DNA of 7,383 nucleotides, from contig JAFNAH010000060.1 in NCBI GenBank assembly GCA_017860075.1, forward strand, positions 1-7,383, given 5' to 3'. A program made the translations under genes and the position numbers. Below are positions 1-7,222 of the stretch, in pieces. The notes beneath the pieces were generated by a model that had not been told where the DNA came from, searched no databases, and saw only the letters and a list, made by a program, of their open reading frames with translations. This stretch comes from Acidobacteriota bacterium (GTDB lineage Bacteria > Acidobacteriota > UBA6911). Numbering within the stretch: position 1 is the first letter of the stretch; each line of letters opens with the position of its first letter.

Positions 1-1532
1 TCCCGGCTCGGCCACGTGTTGGCAGGATCCAGTATTTCGGTCGGTACCCCTTCGCAGGTCTTTGGCACGGCGAAACCGAAAATCGGATCCGGGTGATACT
101 CGACGTCGAGCAGGCTGCCGTTGAGGGCGGAGTTGAGCAGCCGGCGTGTGTGCTGGATGCTGATCCGCTTGCCGACGCCGAACGGCCCGCCTGTCCAGCC
201 GGTGTTAACCAACCAGCAGTGCGCTCCGTATCGGATGATCTTTTTCTTGAGGAGTTCCGCGTAGTCGTAAGGGTGGTGAACCATGAACGGCCCGCCGAAG
301 CAGGTGCTGAAGGTGATTTCCGGCTCGATCCCGAGACCGATTTCAGTCCCGGCAATCTTGCTCGTGTATCCGGAAATGAAGTGATAGATCGCCTGGTCGG
401 GCGTGAGTTTCGAAATCGGGGGCATCACACCCGAAGCATCGCAGGTCAGGAAAATCACGTTCCGAGGATGCCCCGCCATCTTCTCCGGCAGGTAGTTGTC
501 GATGTAGTCGAGCGGGTAGGCGCCGCGCGTGTTTTCCGTCACGGAGTCGTCGTTGAGGTCGAGCATCCGGGAGCAGGGATCGAACACGACGTTCTCCAGG
601 ATCGTGCCGAACCTTCGCGTGCAGGCATAGATCTGGGGCTCGGCTTCCGGCGACAGGCGTATCACCTTCGCGTAGCAGCCGTCTTCGAAGTTGAAAACAC
701 CGTTGTCGCTCCACCCGTGCTCGTCGTCACCGATCAATCGGCGGTTCGGGTCTGCGGACAAGGTTGTCTTCCCTGTGCCGGAAAGCCCGAAGAAGATCGC
801 GACATCCCCGTCCTTGCCCACGTTTGCGGAGCAATGCATGGGCAGCACGGAATCGAAGGGTAGGAGGAAGTTCAAGACCGTGAATATCGTCTTTTTGATT
901 TCGCCCCCGTAGGCCGACCCGCCTATCAGCGCCATCTTCTCGCGGAAGTTGATGATGATGAACGTATCGGTCCGGGTGCCGTCGATGAGCGGGGAGGCCA
1001 GGAAGTTCGGTACGGCGACTATGGTGAACTCCGGCACGTGTCTCTTCATCGCGTCGATGGTCTTCGGCTTGATGAACATGATGCGCGCGAACAGGCTGTG
1101 CCAGGCCTTCTGAGTGACGATGCGGATGGGAAGCCTGTACTCCGGATCGGAGCCGGCATAGCAGTCCTGCACGAAGACATCCCGTCCCTGCAGGTAACCC
1201 TGCAGGCGGGAGTGGAGCATGCTGAAGCTCTCGGGGTTGAAGGGCCGGTTGTACTGGCCCCACCAGATGTCGTGCTCCGTCGTCTGCTCGCGCACGACGA
1301 ACTTGTCGGCCGCGGCGCGCGCGGTGTGCTTGCCCGTGCCCACCACCAGCGGCCCGAGGTGACTGACCCTGGCTTCCGAGCGATGGATCGCTTCCTCGTA
1401 AAGCGACGGCGCGGGAAGGTTCCAGTAGACGCGCCGCAGGTTGAACAGGCCGTGGTTCTGCAGGCCGTAGATGCTCGCGTATTCGGAAGCCTCTTTAACT
1501 GCCGGGGATTGGACGTCCAGATAGATGTTCAT
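1..1532 (-). CDS. pckA: Phosphoenolpyruvate carboxykinase (ATP), 3' end beyond the window
   Basis: Cytosolic enzyme that decarboxylates and phosphorylates oxaloacetate to phosphoenolpyruvate with ATP, the entry step of gluconeogenesis. The frame is open from ATG 1532 to the left edge (510 full codons). Visible motifs, numbered from that ATG: a substrate-loop region TARAAADK with R72 in the place of E. coli R65; Y208 and the K213/K214 pair in GGEIKK; H233 in MHCSANVG; the P-loop GLSGTGKTT with K255 and T256; the acidic GDDEHGW with D269 and D270; and R336 in ENTRGAYP. All fall within a few residues of their E. coli positions. By comparison with the 540-residue E. coli enzyme, roughly 25-40 C-terminal residues are outside the window. 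The start is fixed by the ATGA overlap with the upstream aminotransferase stop. The ATP-type P-loop pattern separates it from GTP-dependent PEPCK. The loop sequence TARAAADK differs from the common TGRSPKDK, but the arginine and lysine are kept. Confidence 0.97.
   Translation of the reverse strand, partial: MNIYLDVQSPAVKEASEYASIYGLQNHGLFNLRRVYWNLPAPSLYEEAIHRSEARVSHLGPLVVGTGKHTARAAADKFVVREQTTEHDIWWGQYNRPFNPESFSMLHSRLQGYLQGRDVFVQDCYAGSDPEYRLPIRIVTQKAWHSLFARIMFIKPKTIDAMKRHVPEFTIVAVPNFLASPLIDGTRTDTFIIINFREKMALIGGSAYGGEIKKTIFTVLNFLLPFDSVLPMHCSANVGKDGDVAIFFGLSGTGKTTLSADPNRRLIGDDEHGWSDNGVFNFEDGCYAKVIRLSPEAEPQIYACTRRFGTILENVVFDPCSRMLDLNDDSVTENTRGAYPLDYIDNYLPEKMAGHPRNVIFLTCDASGVMPPISKLTPDQAIYHFISGYTSKIAGTEIGLGIEPEITFSTCFGGPFMVHHPYDYAELLKKKIIRYGAHCWLVNTGWTGGPFGVGKRISIQHTRRLLNSALNGSLLDVEYHPDPIFGFAVPKTCEGVPTEILDPANTWPSR
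1529..1532 (-). other. ATGA stop/start overlap joining the aminotransferase and pckA
   Basis: On the minus strand the TGA that ends the aminotransferase (1531-1529) shares bases with the ATG of pckA (1532-1530). Such ATGA junctions normally mean one mRNA and translational coupling, with ribosomes that finish the first gene restarting on the second. Upstream of this ATG I see only a GAGGGAC stretch, a weak Shine-Dalgarno, inside the end of the aminotransferase gene. Confidence 0.9.
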
Positions 1533-2746
1533 AGCCAGTCCCTCACAAGCCGTCGTTCAGCGAGGTAGAGTTCGTTCGGTGAATTGGGATCCAGCGCCCA
1601 CTTCATGCGCTCGAGCGCGTCCATGGTGTCCTTGATTGTGCCGCAGAAACTGAGGCGCAAGTGGCCTTCCATGCCGAATTCCTTCCCGGGCACGGTTACC
1701 ACGCGGACTTTCTCGAGGAGAAACTGCGCGAGCTTCTGGGACTCCTTCATGTAGGCGCTGAAGTCCGGGAAGCAGTAGAAGGTACCGTCCGGCTTGGTGA
1801 CCTTGACGCCGTCGAAACTCTGCAGCCTCTCCACCATCACGTTGCGGTTGTTCTCCAGCGTCAGCTTCAGGCTTTCGATGCTGGATTGCACCCCGTTGAG
1901 CGCCCCGACCGCCGCCCACTGCGACGGGGTCGCCGGGCCGGAGGTCTGGTGCGACTGGATGTTCCCCATTGCCTCGGCCAACTCGGGGTTGGTGACCGCC
2001 CACCCGATCCGGAACCCGGTCATCGCGTACATCTTCGAGACCCCCTGGACCAGGATCAGCTTGGAGCGGTCTGTCTGGTCGGTCACGAACTCGAAGCAGT
2101 TGGGTGCGGTCTTCCCGTCGAAGACGAGCCGGTTGTAGAGGTCGTCCATGATCAGGTAGATGCTCTTCTTTTCGCAGAGCTGGACCAGTTCCGCGATGAA
2201 GTCCCTGGAGTACATCACGCCGCACGGGTTGTTCGGGCTGTTGATGATGACGGCCTTGGTATAGGACCCGATCATCTCGGCGATCTCTTTGATGGTAGGG
2301 TGAAACGTTCCGTCTTCGGGCGTCACTATGATCGGGACGCCTCCGGCGAGCTTCACCATCTCCGGGTAGCTGACCCAGTAGGGGGCCGGGAAAATCACCT
2401 CATCTTTTGGATCGAGGATGGCGTACAGGGCGTTCATGATTGATTGCTTTGCCCCGCTCGAACAGACGATGTTGTCGGGGCCGACGAGCTTGTTGTAGTG
2501 CTCCTCGGTGTATCGTATGACCGCCTTCTTGAGCGCCGGCAGACCGTCAGCCGGGGCATACTTGATGTCACCGGTGTTCAACTGCGTCGCGCAATTCACC
2601 ACCGCGTCGATGGGAGCTTTGCTCTTCGGTTCACCGCCACCCAGGTGGATGACGGGTTCCCCCTTTTCGCGCAGTATCGCCGCGGTTTCGTTCAGTTTCA
2701 GCGTTGGTGATTCCTTGATGGATCTTGCGAGTTGACTGAGGCTCAT
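1529..2746 (-). CDS. Class I/II PLP-dependent aminotransferase, aspartate aminotransferase type Ib-like
   Basis: A 405-residue fold-type I transaminase that probably interconverts aspartate plus 2-oxoglutarate with oxaloacetate plus glutamate. The PLP Schiff-base lysine is K238 in SKMYAMTGFRIGW, with R246 as the phosphate-binding arginine. Other cofactor residues are N173 in PNNPCG, D201 and Y204 in MDDLYN, and Y63 in the IKYAP segment. R364 in HLRLSF matches the alpha-carboxylate arginine. K100 in SGAKQS matches the lysine that binds the distal carboxylate in type Ib aspartate aminotransferases such as the Thermus enzyme, which favours a dicarboxylic substrate. The N-terminal glycine motif reads HLGGGEPKSKAP, where family members more often have GEPDFDTP. 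About 20 residues follow the usual C-terminal end, and their last codons overlap the pckA start. The start at ATG 2746 is preceded by AAGGGTGA as ribosome binding site. Another closely related transaminase specificity cannot be excluded. Confidence 0.93.
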   Translation of the reverse strand: MSLSQLARSIKESPTLKLNETAAILREKGEPVIHLGGGEPKSKAPIDAVVNCATQLNTGDIKYAPADGLPALKKAVIRYTEEHYNKLVGPDNIVCSSGAKQSIMNALYAILDPKDEVIFPAPYWVSYPEMVKLAGGVPIIVTPEDGTFHPTIKEIAEMIGSYTKAVIINSPNNPCGVMYSRDFIAELVQLCEKKSIYLIMDDLYNRLVFDGKTAPNCFEFVTDQTDRSKLILVQGVSKMYAMTGFRIGWAVTNPELAEAMGNIQSHQTSGPATPSQWAAVGALNGVQSSIESLKLTLENNRNVMVERLQSFDGVKVTKPDGTFYCFPDFSAYMKESQKLAQFLLEKVRVVTVPGKEFGMEGHLRLSFCGTIKDTMDALERMKWALDPNSPNELYLAERRLVRDWL

Positions 2747-2915
2747 TGCTTCACCCTTACCGTTGAATTTTCGCGGAGCGAATGGGACTCCTGGGACAGC
2801 CGCCTGAAATTACATCAGAGTCGAAAAGGAAGCCAGCGAATTTCGGAGGTTTTGTGGGCGTTTGAGATGGCGATTCACGGGTGGGTTCCGGGCCTGGTCT
2901 GGTACCGGGATTTTA
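2747..2915 (-). promoter_or_regulatory. Leader region of the aminotransferase-pckA pair
   Basis: This stretch contains no supportable gene; a short plus-strand frame crossing it has no recognisable product. It must hold the control signals of the aminotransferase-pckA transcript unless that is read through from ntrX. I see no strong sigma-70 promoter. The best sigma-54-like match is at 2835-2821 on the minus strand (TGGC, then ten bases, then GA where GC is expected), about 74 bases before the start codon. It lacks the expected C at -12. A ribosome binding site AAGGGTGA occupies 2758-2751. Confidence 0.35.
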
Positions 2916-2938
2916 GGCCCGGTCTGACAGACCGGACC
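2916..2938 (-). terminator. GC-rich stem-loop just downstream of ntrX (possible terminator or attenuator)
   Basis: On the minus strand, GGTCCGGTCT (2938-2929) pairs along all ten positions, with one G-T wobble, with AGACCGGGCC (2925-2916) around a 3-base loop. It begins 12 bases after the ntrX stop. What follows is TAAAAT rather than a run of T, so it is not a classical intrinsic terminator. A near copy of the 3' arm (AGACCAGGCC, 2900-2891) lies 15 bases further on and could pair with the same 5' arm instead. The stem is clear in the sequence; its role in ending the ntrYX transcript or controlling read-through is inference. Confidence 0.45.
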
Positions 2939-2949
2939 TGCCGGGCGCG

Positions 2950-4332
2950 TCATTCGCCTTCCGATTCTTCGCGGCCCGAGTAGGGGATCCCCAGCTGCCT
3001 CATCTTGCGGTAGAGGTTGCTGCGCTCGATCTGCATCGCCTGCGCGGCGCGACTCACTGAGCCCTTCAACTCCATGAGCTTCTGCAGGATGAACTCGCGT
3101 TCGAATTTTTCTCTCGCCGCCTGCAGCGAAACCGGTTCTTCGCGGGCGGCGCCGGCGCGGACGGTGCGGATGAGGATCGATTCCGGCAGGTCGAAAACGT
3201 CGAGCTTGTCCCTGGATTTCATGATCACCAGGCGCTCCATAATGTTCTTGAGCTCCCTGACGTTCCCGGGCCAGGGGTAGGTCTCGAGCACTTCCAGTGC
3301 TTTGCGCGTCAACACCGAAGGCCTGCGCCCATACCGCTCCGCGAAATCGTCAAGAAAATAGCGGGTCAGGGCTGCGATGTCCTCCCTGCGTTCGCGCAGG
3401 GGGGGAAGCTGAAAGGGAATCACGTTCAGGCGATAGTACAGATCCTCACGGAAATTGCCCAGCTCCATCTCCCTCTCGAGGATCTTGTTCGTCGATGCGA
3501 TGACCCGCACGTCGACGGTCATGGCTGTGCTGCCGCCGACGGGCGTGAAGCGCTGCTCTTCCAGGACACGGAGCACTTTCGCCTGGGTTTTCGGACTCAT
3601 GTCGCCGACCTCGTCCAGGAAGAGAGTTCCCGCGTCTGCCTGGGAGAACTTACCCTCCTTGTCCTCCGAGGCCCCCGTAAATGAACCTTTCACGTGCCCG
3701 AAAAGTTCGCTTTCGATCAGGTCTTCCGGTATCGCCGCGCAGTTCATCTCGATGAAAGGGCCGTCCCTGCGCTGGCTCTGCAGGTGGACGATGTGCGCGA
3801 CAAGCTCCTTGCCGGTGCCGTTTTCACCATAGATCAGCACCCGGCCGTTGGTCGGGGCCGCGAAGGCGATCTGCTGACGCAGGGCCTGCATGGGGACCGA
3901 GTCTCCGATCATTACGTACTTCTGATCGATCTGCTCACGCAGCAGCCGGTTTTCCGCTTCGAGCTTGTGCTGATGCAGGGCGTTCTTGACGACGACGATT
4001 GTCTTTTCCAGCGACAGGGGTTTTTCGATGAAATCGAAGGCGCCCAGCTTGGTGGCGCGCACCGCTGTCTCAATCGATCCATGACCGGAGATCATGACGA
4101 CACACGTGCTCGGTGAGAGTTTCCGGATCTGTTCCAGGGCTTGAATGCCGTCCATGCCGGGAAGCCAGACATCCAGCATGATGACGGCGAAATCGCGGCG
4201 GGAGAGGAGCGCGAGGCATTCTTCTCCACTGCTCACCCCTTCGGTTTCGAAACCATCATCCTGCAGTATGCCCTCGAGCGAGGATCGCACGCCGGTTTCG
4301 TCGTCGACAATCAGGATCGAAGGTCGGGTCAT
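2950..4332 (-). CDS. ntrX: Sigma-54-dependent response regulator, NtrX/NtrC family
   Basis: A 460-residue cytoplasmic transcription activator with three domains. The receiver domain (about 4-120) has the acidic pair D10/D11, phosphoacceptor D54 in MLDVWLPGMDG, S82 and K104. The AAA+ domain (about 140-370) has Walker A GENGTGKE (K175), the sigma-54 contact loop as GSFTGA (216-221), Walker B TLFLDEVGDM (D240, E241), sensor I N282, the FREDLYYRL segment with R295 and R301, and WPGNVREL near sensor II (R359). The C-terminal Fis-type helix-turn-helix (about 424-448) contains SVSRAAQAMQIERSNLYRKM. Length and domain order are standard. The GAFTGA-type loop is retained, so sigma-54 activation is plausible; many alphaproteobacterial NtrX proteins have lost this loop. 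It starts 22 bp after the kinase gene with only a weak AGG as ribosome binding site. The NtrX name rests on pairing with the NtrY-like kinase. The phosphodonor assignment and targets are inferred. Confidence 0.94.
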   Translation of the reverse strand: MTRPSILIVDDETGVRSSLEGILQDDGFETEGVSSGEECLALLSRRDFAVIMLDVWLPGMDGIQALEQIRKLSPSTCVVMISGHGSIETAVRATKLGAFDFIEKPLSLEKTIVVVKNALHQHKLEAENRLLREQIDQKYVMIGDSVPMQALRQQIAFAAPTNGRVLIYGENGTGKELVAHIVHLQSQRRDGPFIEMNCAAIPEDLIESELFGHVKGSFTGASEDKEGKFSQADAGTLFLDEVGDMSPKTQAKVLRVLEEQRFTPVGGSTAMTVDVRVIASTNKILEREMELGNFREDLYYRLNVIPFQLPPLRERREDIAALTRYFLDDFAERYGRRPSVLTRKALEVLETYPWPGNVRELKNIMERLVIMKSRDKLDVFDLPESILIRTVRAGAAREEPVSLQAAREKFEREFILQKLMELKGSVSRAAQAMQIERSNLYRKMRQLGIPYSGREESEGE

Positions 4333-4354
4333 AGCGCCTAATTGTTATATGCCT

Positions 4355-6646
4355 TCAGGCGGGCGCCAAGGGCAAATCGATGATGATCCTGGTTCCCAGG
4401 GGCAGCCTGGCTTCCGCGTGGACATGCCCGAAATGGTCGGTGATGATCTGACGCACGATCGCCAGGCCCAAGCCGGTTCCCCCTTTGCGGGTCGAAAAAT
4501 AGGGCAGGAACAGGCTATCCTGGTATTCCTTCGGGAAGCCGCGTCCCGTGTCGACGATCTCAACGCGGACCGTCCTCTGCTGCGGCCTGCAGGATGTGCG
4601 GATCTCGAGGATTTTGGGGTGTTGGCTGCCGGCCATGGCCTCCAGCGCGTTGTCGAATATGTTTATGAAGACGCGCTTCATTTGTTCGGGATCCAGGCGG
4701 AGGAGCGGGACATCGGCAGCGAAGGACTTGATTACCTGCACATCCTGGATGCGGCCGTCGTAAAGCGCCAGTGTGTGCTCCAGGACCCGGTGCAGTTCCA
4801 CCTCCTCGGGCCGGACAGCCGGCAGCCGGGCGAAACGGGAGAACTCGTCTACCAGGTTCTTCAGGGACGCCGCCTCCTGGGTAATGGTCCGTGCGCATTC
4901 CTCGAGGAGGGCTCCAAACGACGCGAAATCGCCCGGCCAGGAGCCCGGCGGGTTCTCCGGCGCGCGGCTGTCCGGAGAGATCTGCTTGTAGCGGCGGAGC
5001 AGGCGCTCGGCCGATAACTGGATCGGTGTAAGGGGATTCTTTATCTCGTGTGCCATACGCCGCGCGACTTCCTGCCAGGCCGTCATCTTCTCGATCCGGA
5101 GCAGTTCCGTGACGTCATCCAGCACCACGACCCAGCCCGTCCGCTGACCGGCACTGTCCACCAGCGGGGTCACGGTCGCCGCAAGGTGGATTGACTTGTC
5201 GGGCAGGTCGAGCCGGATATTGCGCACGACAGGACCAAGAATGGTCGATTTGTGCAGGAGAATCCTCATGGTCTCCAGAGACGGTCCCCTGAGAACCTCC
5301 TCCAGGCTCGCGTCTCCCGGGACTCCCTGTACCTGCATCATCTGGAGAGCGGCCCGGTTCATCGTCCTGACGCGATAGTTGACGTCCAGGGAGATGACAC
5401 CCGTCGCGATCGTCTGCAGGATGGTCTCGATGTAGCGCCTGCGGTCGTCCAGCTCGACGTTCGTCTGCCGCAGGCTGTTCTGGGCAGCCTCGATGCGCGT
5501 CTTGTTGTCCTTCAGATCGCCGGTCATCCGGTTGAAGGCCTGCACGAGGTTCTCGAGCTCCGCGAACGCCTCGCAGTCCACGCGATGATCCAGATCGCCC
5601 GCGGCGATGGCGGCGGCCCCCTCCGCCAGCGCCTGGATCGGCACGGTGATCCTCTTGGTCAGGTACATCGCGAACCAGGAGAACGCGAACACGATCAACA
5701 GGGTCGAGAGCGCAAGGATCAACAGGAAGTTGAAGCGCAGACGGGTCTTCTCCACCTGGAGTTCGTCGTAGGCCCGGTAGGCTTCCATTACCGAGTAGGC
5801 CTTGAAATTCACACCTTCCGTAATTCCCCGCTCCGTTAGCACCGCACCGATGATCCTGCCCGTCTGGTTGCGAATCGGGACGGCAGCCCTGATCACTTCC
5901 CTGATCGGATCTTCCGGCTTGACACGTTCGATCCTCGTATCGCTGCTGCCGGCGAGGGCGTGGGCGACCAGCGCCTTGACGTGGGCCGCATCCTCCATCA
6001 CCTGCACCTTCTCGCCCGACTGCGCCACGAGCGCCCCGTTCGAGGCGAAGAGGCCCAGGTACTGAATTCCGTAGCTGGACCTCAGCTTTGCCAGCGACTC
6101 CTCCAATCCCGGATTGAGCTGTGGATACAGCGCCTGCTCGTCCTTGATACTCGATGCGATGACACCCCCATAACGCTGGGCGTCCATCCGCAACTCGTCG
6201 TAGTACTCCAGGGCGATGGCTCGGCTGTTCTCGAGCATCTGCGCGGCAGGCGCGCTGAACCACTGTTCGATCGAGAAGTTGATGAGACCGTATGCCAGCA
6301 GGAAGAGGAGCACCGCCGGCAGGAACGACAGGACGACGAACGTGGTGACCACCATCGTCTTGAACCGGCTGCCGACCTGACCGCTCCGGCGCTCGAAGTA
6401 GAGCTTGATGAGATTCCGGCCGAGCACGGTGGCGAGTACCAGCAGTGCGAGGACAACGGCGACAGTCGCGGCCCACAGGAAAAAGGTCATGCGGACGAAC
6501 TTCGGGCTGCCGACGGATGTCTGTCGCAGGAAGAGCTGCGTCGCAATCAGTCCGACGAAAAGGAAGGCGATCGTCGCCAGGACGTAACGGCGGGTCCTGG
6601 AGTCGCTTTTCCCCGGTCTGCCGGTGAAGCCCGAAAGGTTGGTCAT
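4355..6646 (-). CDS. ntrY: NtrY-type membrane sensor histidine kinase
   Basis: A 763-residue inner-membrane kinase predicted to phosphorylate the adjacent regulator. Hydrophobic segments at about 21-40, 52-76, 97-121 and 304-327 give four membrane spans, with a roughly 180-residue extracytoplasmic domain (about 123-303) that looks PAS/Cache-like (GLFASNGALVAQSG, then VPIRNQTGRIIGAVL). A HAMP linker (about 328-380) and a PAS domain (about 400-515) follow. The dimerisation/phosphoacceptor motif is VARRMAHEIKNPLTPIQLSA with H533. ATP-binding boxes are N666 in NIFDNALEAM, DTGRGF (D699), and F717 through GGTGLGL (722-728). A proline-rich stretch (about 555-575) lies between the H-box helices, as is common in NtrY. 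This order of four spans, HAMP, PAS and kinase is the NtrY layout. The signal sensed is unknown; classical NtrY is linked to nitrogen, redox or envelope cues. ATG 6646 is the only good start but has a weak ribosome binding site. Confidence 0.94.
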   Translation of the reverse strand: MTNLSGFTGRPGKSDSRTRRYVLATIAFLFVGLIATQLFLRQTSVGSPKFVRMTFFLWAATVAVVLALLVLATVLGRNLIKLYFERRSGQVGSRFKTMVVTTFVVLSFLPAVLLFLLAYGLINFSIEQWFSAPAAQMLENSRAIALEYYDELRMDAQRYGGVIASSIKDEQALYPQLNPGLEESLAKLRSSYGIQYLGLFASNGALVAQSGEKVQVMEDAAHVKALVAHALAGSSDTRIERVKPEDPIREVIRAAVPIRNQTGRIIGAVLTERGITEGVNFKAYSVMEAYRAYDELQVEKTRLRFNFLLILALSTLLIVFAFSWFAMYLTKRITVPIQALAEGAAAIAAGDLDHRVDCEAFAELENLVQAFNRMTGDLKDNKTRIEAAQNSLRQTNVELDDRRRYIETILQTIATGVISLDVNYRVRTMNRAALQMMQVQGVPGDASLEEVLRGPSLETMRILLHKSTILGPVVRNIRLDLPDKSIHLAATVTPLVDSAGQRTGWVVVLDDVTELLRIEKMTAWQEVARRMAHEIKNPLTPIQLSAERLLRRYKQISPDSRAPENPPGSWPGDFASFGALLEECARTITQEAASLKNLVDEFSRFARLPAVRPEEVELHRVLEHTLALYDGRIQDVQVIKSFAADVPLLRLDPEQMKRVFINIFDNALEAMAGSQHPKILEIRTSCRPQQRTVRVEIVDTGRGFPKEYQDSLFLPYFSTRKGGTGLGLAIVRQIITDHFGHVHAEARLPLGTRIIIDLPLAPA

Positions 6647-6673
6647 GTGAGAGCCGCGCGTCCCAAACTACCC

Positions 6674-6702
6674 ATTATATGCCAGTGAGCAGGGTGCGAG
6701 AA
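6674..6702 (-). promoter_or_regulatory. Putative sigma-70-type promoter for ntrYX
   Basis: The minus strand has a perfect TATAAT at 6679-6674. A weak -35 candidate TTCTCG (6702-6697) is separated from it by 17 bases. Transcription would begin near 6667 and leave a leader of about 20 bases before ATG 6646. The -10 match and its placement are strong, but the -35 is poor and no extended -10 TG is present. Confidence 0.5.
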
Positions 6703-6790
6703 CCTGTTCCGGCGACTGCACCTCGGTTCCGAAGCGGCAGGAGCAAGCGCGTCCGGCCAAGAGATGACGGCCGGGATGTCCGGGAGACGC

Positions 6791-6812
6791 CTGTTCAACC
6801 CCTTCAGGGTTG
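6791..6812 (+). repeat. Left 22-bp inverted repeat
   Basis: This sequence is exactly the reverse complement of 7223-7244; the match stops at both edges. It also largely contains a small hairpin of its own: TCAACCC (6795-6801) pairs with GGGTTGA (6807-6813) around the loop CTTCA. Confidence 0.9.
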
Positions 6813-6960
6813 ACGCTATTGACATCCTGATTCCCGGGGTTCGCACCCCGGGCTGATCTGTTCCACCCCTGCGGGGTGGCGTTAGCACTGTCGTTGCTGC
6901 GCGCTGAAAGTAGCCGTGCCATTAAACCTGCAGCCTGTATCGCCTGGCGGGAGGGCCAAT
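6801..6960 (+). repeat. 160-bp tandem repeat, copy A
   Basis: It aligns without gaps to 6961-7120, with 148 of 160 bases identical. Its hairpins are perfect: CCCGGGGT/ACCCCGGG at 6833-6852 with loop TCGC, and CCACCCC/GGGGTGG at 6863-6879 with loop TGC. A 40-base core shared exactly with copy B lies at 6884-6929. The repeat is non-coding as far as I can see. Confidence 0.92.
6833..6853 (-). repeat. CCCGGGGT hairpin, left mirrored copy
   Basis: Read on the minus strand this is a perfect 8-bp stem CCCGGGGT/ACCCCGGG with loop GCGA, preceded by G. It differs at one of 21 positions from the plus-strand hairpin at 7178-7198, so the two are inverted copies of one short palindrome. Confidence 0.85.
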
Positions 6961-7120
6961 CCCTCAGGGTTGATGCTACTGACATCCCGATTCCCGGGGT
7001 TCGCACCCTGGGCTGATCTGTTCCACCCCTGCGGAGTGGCGTGAGCACTGTCGTTGCTGCGCGCTGAAAGTAGCCGTGCCATTAAACCTCCAGCCAGTAC
7101 AGCCTGGCGGGAGGGCCAAC
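6961..7120 (+). repeat. 160-bp tandem repeat, copy B
   Basis: The second copy directly abuts copy A in register. The two stems that are perfect in copy A each carry one substitution here: ACCCTGGG in the first hairpin (6993-7012) and GGAGTGG in the second (7023-7039). After 7120 the similarity ends. Confidence 0.92.
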
Positions 7121-7143
7121 CCCGGCAGGTGGCAGCCGCCATC

Positions 7144-7180
7144 GGCTTTGTCGACGCTGAAAGCGTCGAATAGAAAAGCC
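7144..7180 (+). repeat. Nested palindrome TCGACGCT-GAA-AGCGTCGA
   Basis: A perfect 8-bp stem at 7151-7158 and 7162-7169 with loop GAA. Outside it, GGCTTT (7144-7149) can pair with AAAGCC (7175-7180) to extend the structure through an internal loop. It lies immediately before the right CCCGGGG hairpin. Confidence 0.8.
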
Positions 7181-7198
7181 CGGGGTGCAAACCCCGGG
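7178..7198 (+). repeat. CCCGGGGT hairpin, right mirrored copy
   Basis: Perfect 8-bp stem CCCGGGGT (7179-7186) and ACCCCGGG (7191-7198) with loop GCAA. It lies 24 bases inside the right 22-bp repeat, mirroring the left copy, which lies 20 bases inside the left 22-bp repeat. Confidence 0.85.
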
Positions 7199-7222
7199 GA
7201 CGCTCAGTTACGCCACGGAACC

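Noticed and set aside
93..863. Long plus-strand frame opposite pckA
   Set aside because: It is antisense to a frame carrying all PEPCK catalytic motifs; the protein is low-complexity and unrecognisable. High GC makes long antisense frames common.
727..1263. Minus-strand frame of 178 codons within pckA, suggesting a frameshift
   Set aside because: I translated the pckA frame from 1532 to 1 and it is uninterrupted with all motifs, so this is an out-of-frame shadow and not a broken gene.
1661..2443. Plus-strand frame of 260 codons opposite the aminotransferase
   Set aside because: Antisense shadow of a well-conserved PLP enzyme, with no motif or ribosome binding site of note.
5960..6688. Plus-strand frame of 242 codons opposite ntrY
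   Set aside because: Charged, Arg/Glu-rich antisense translation of the kinase N-terminal half; no recognisable domain.
6720..6800. A decayed third copy of the 160-bp unit left of copy A
   Set aside because: Only vague similarity (CGGGAG, GGCC, then the shared TTCAGGGTTGA) could be aligned by eye, not enough to support a repeat copy.
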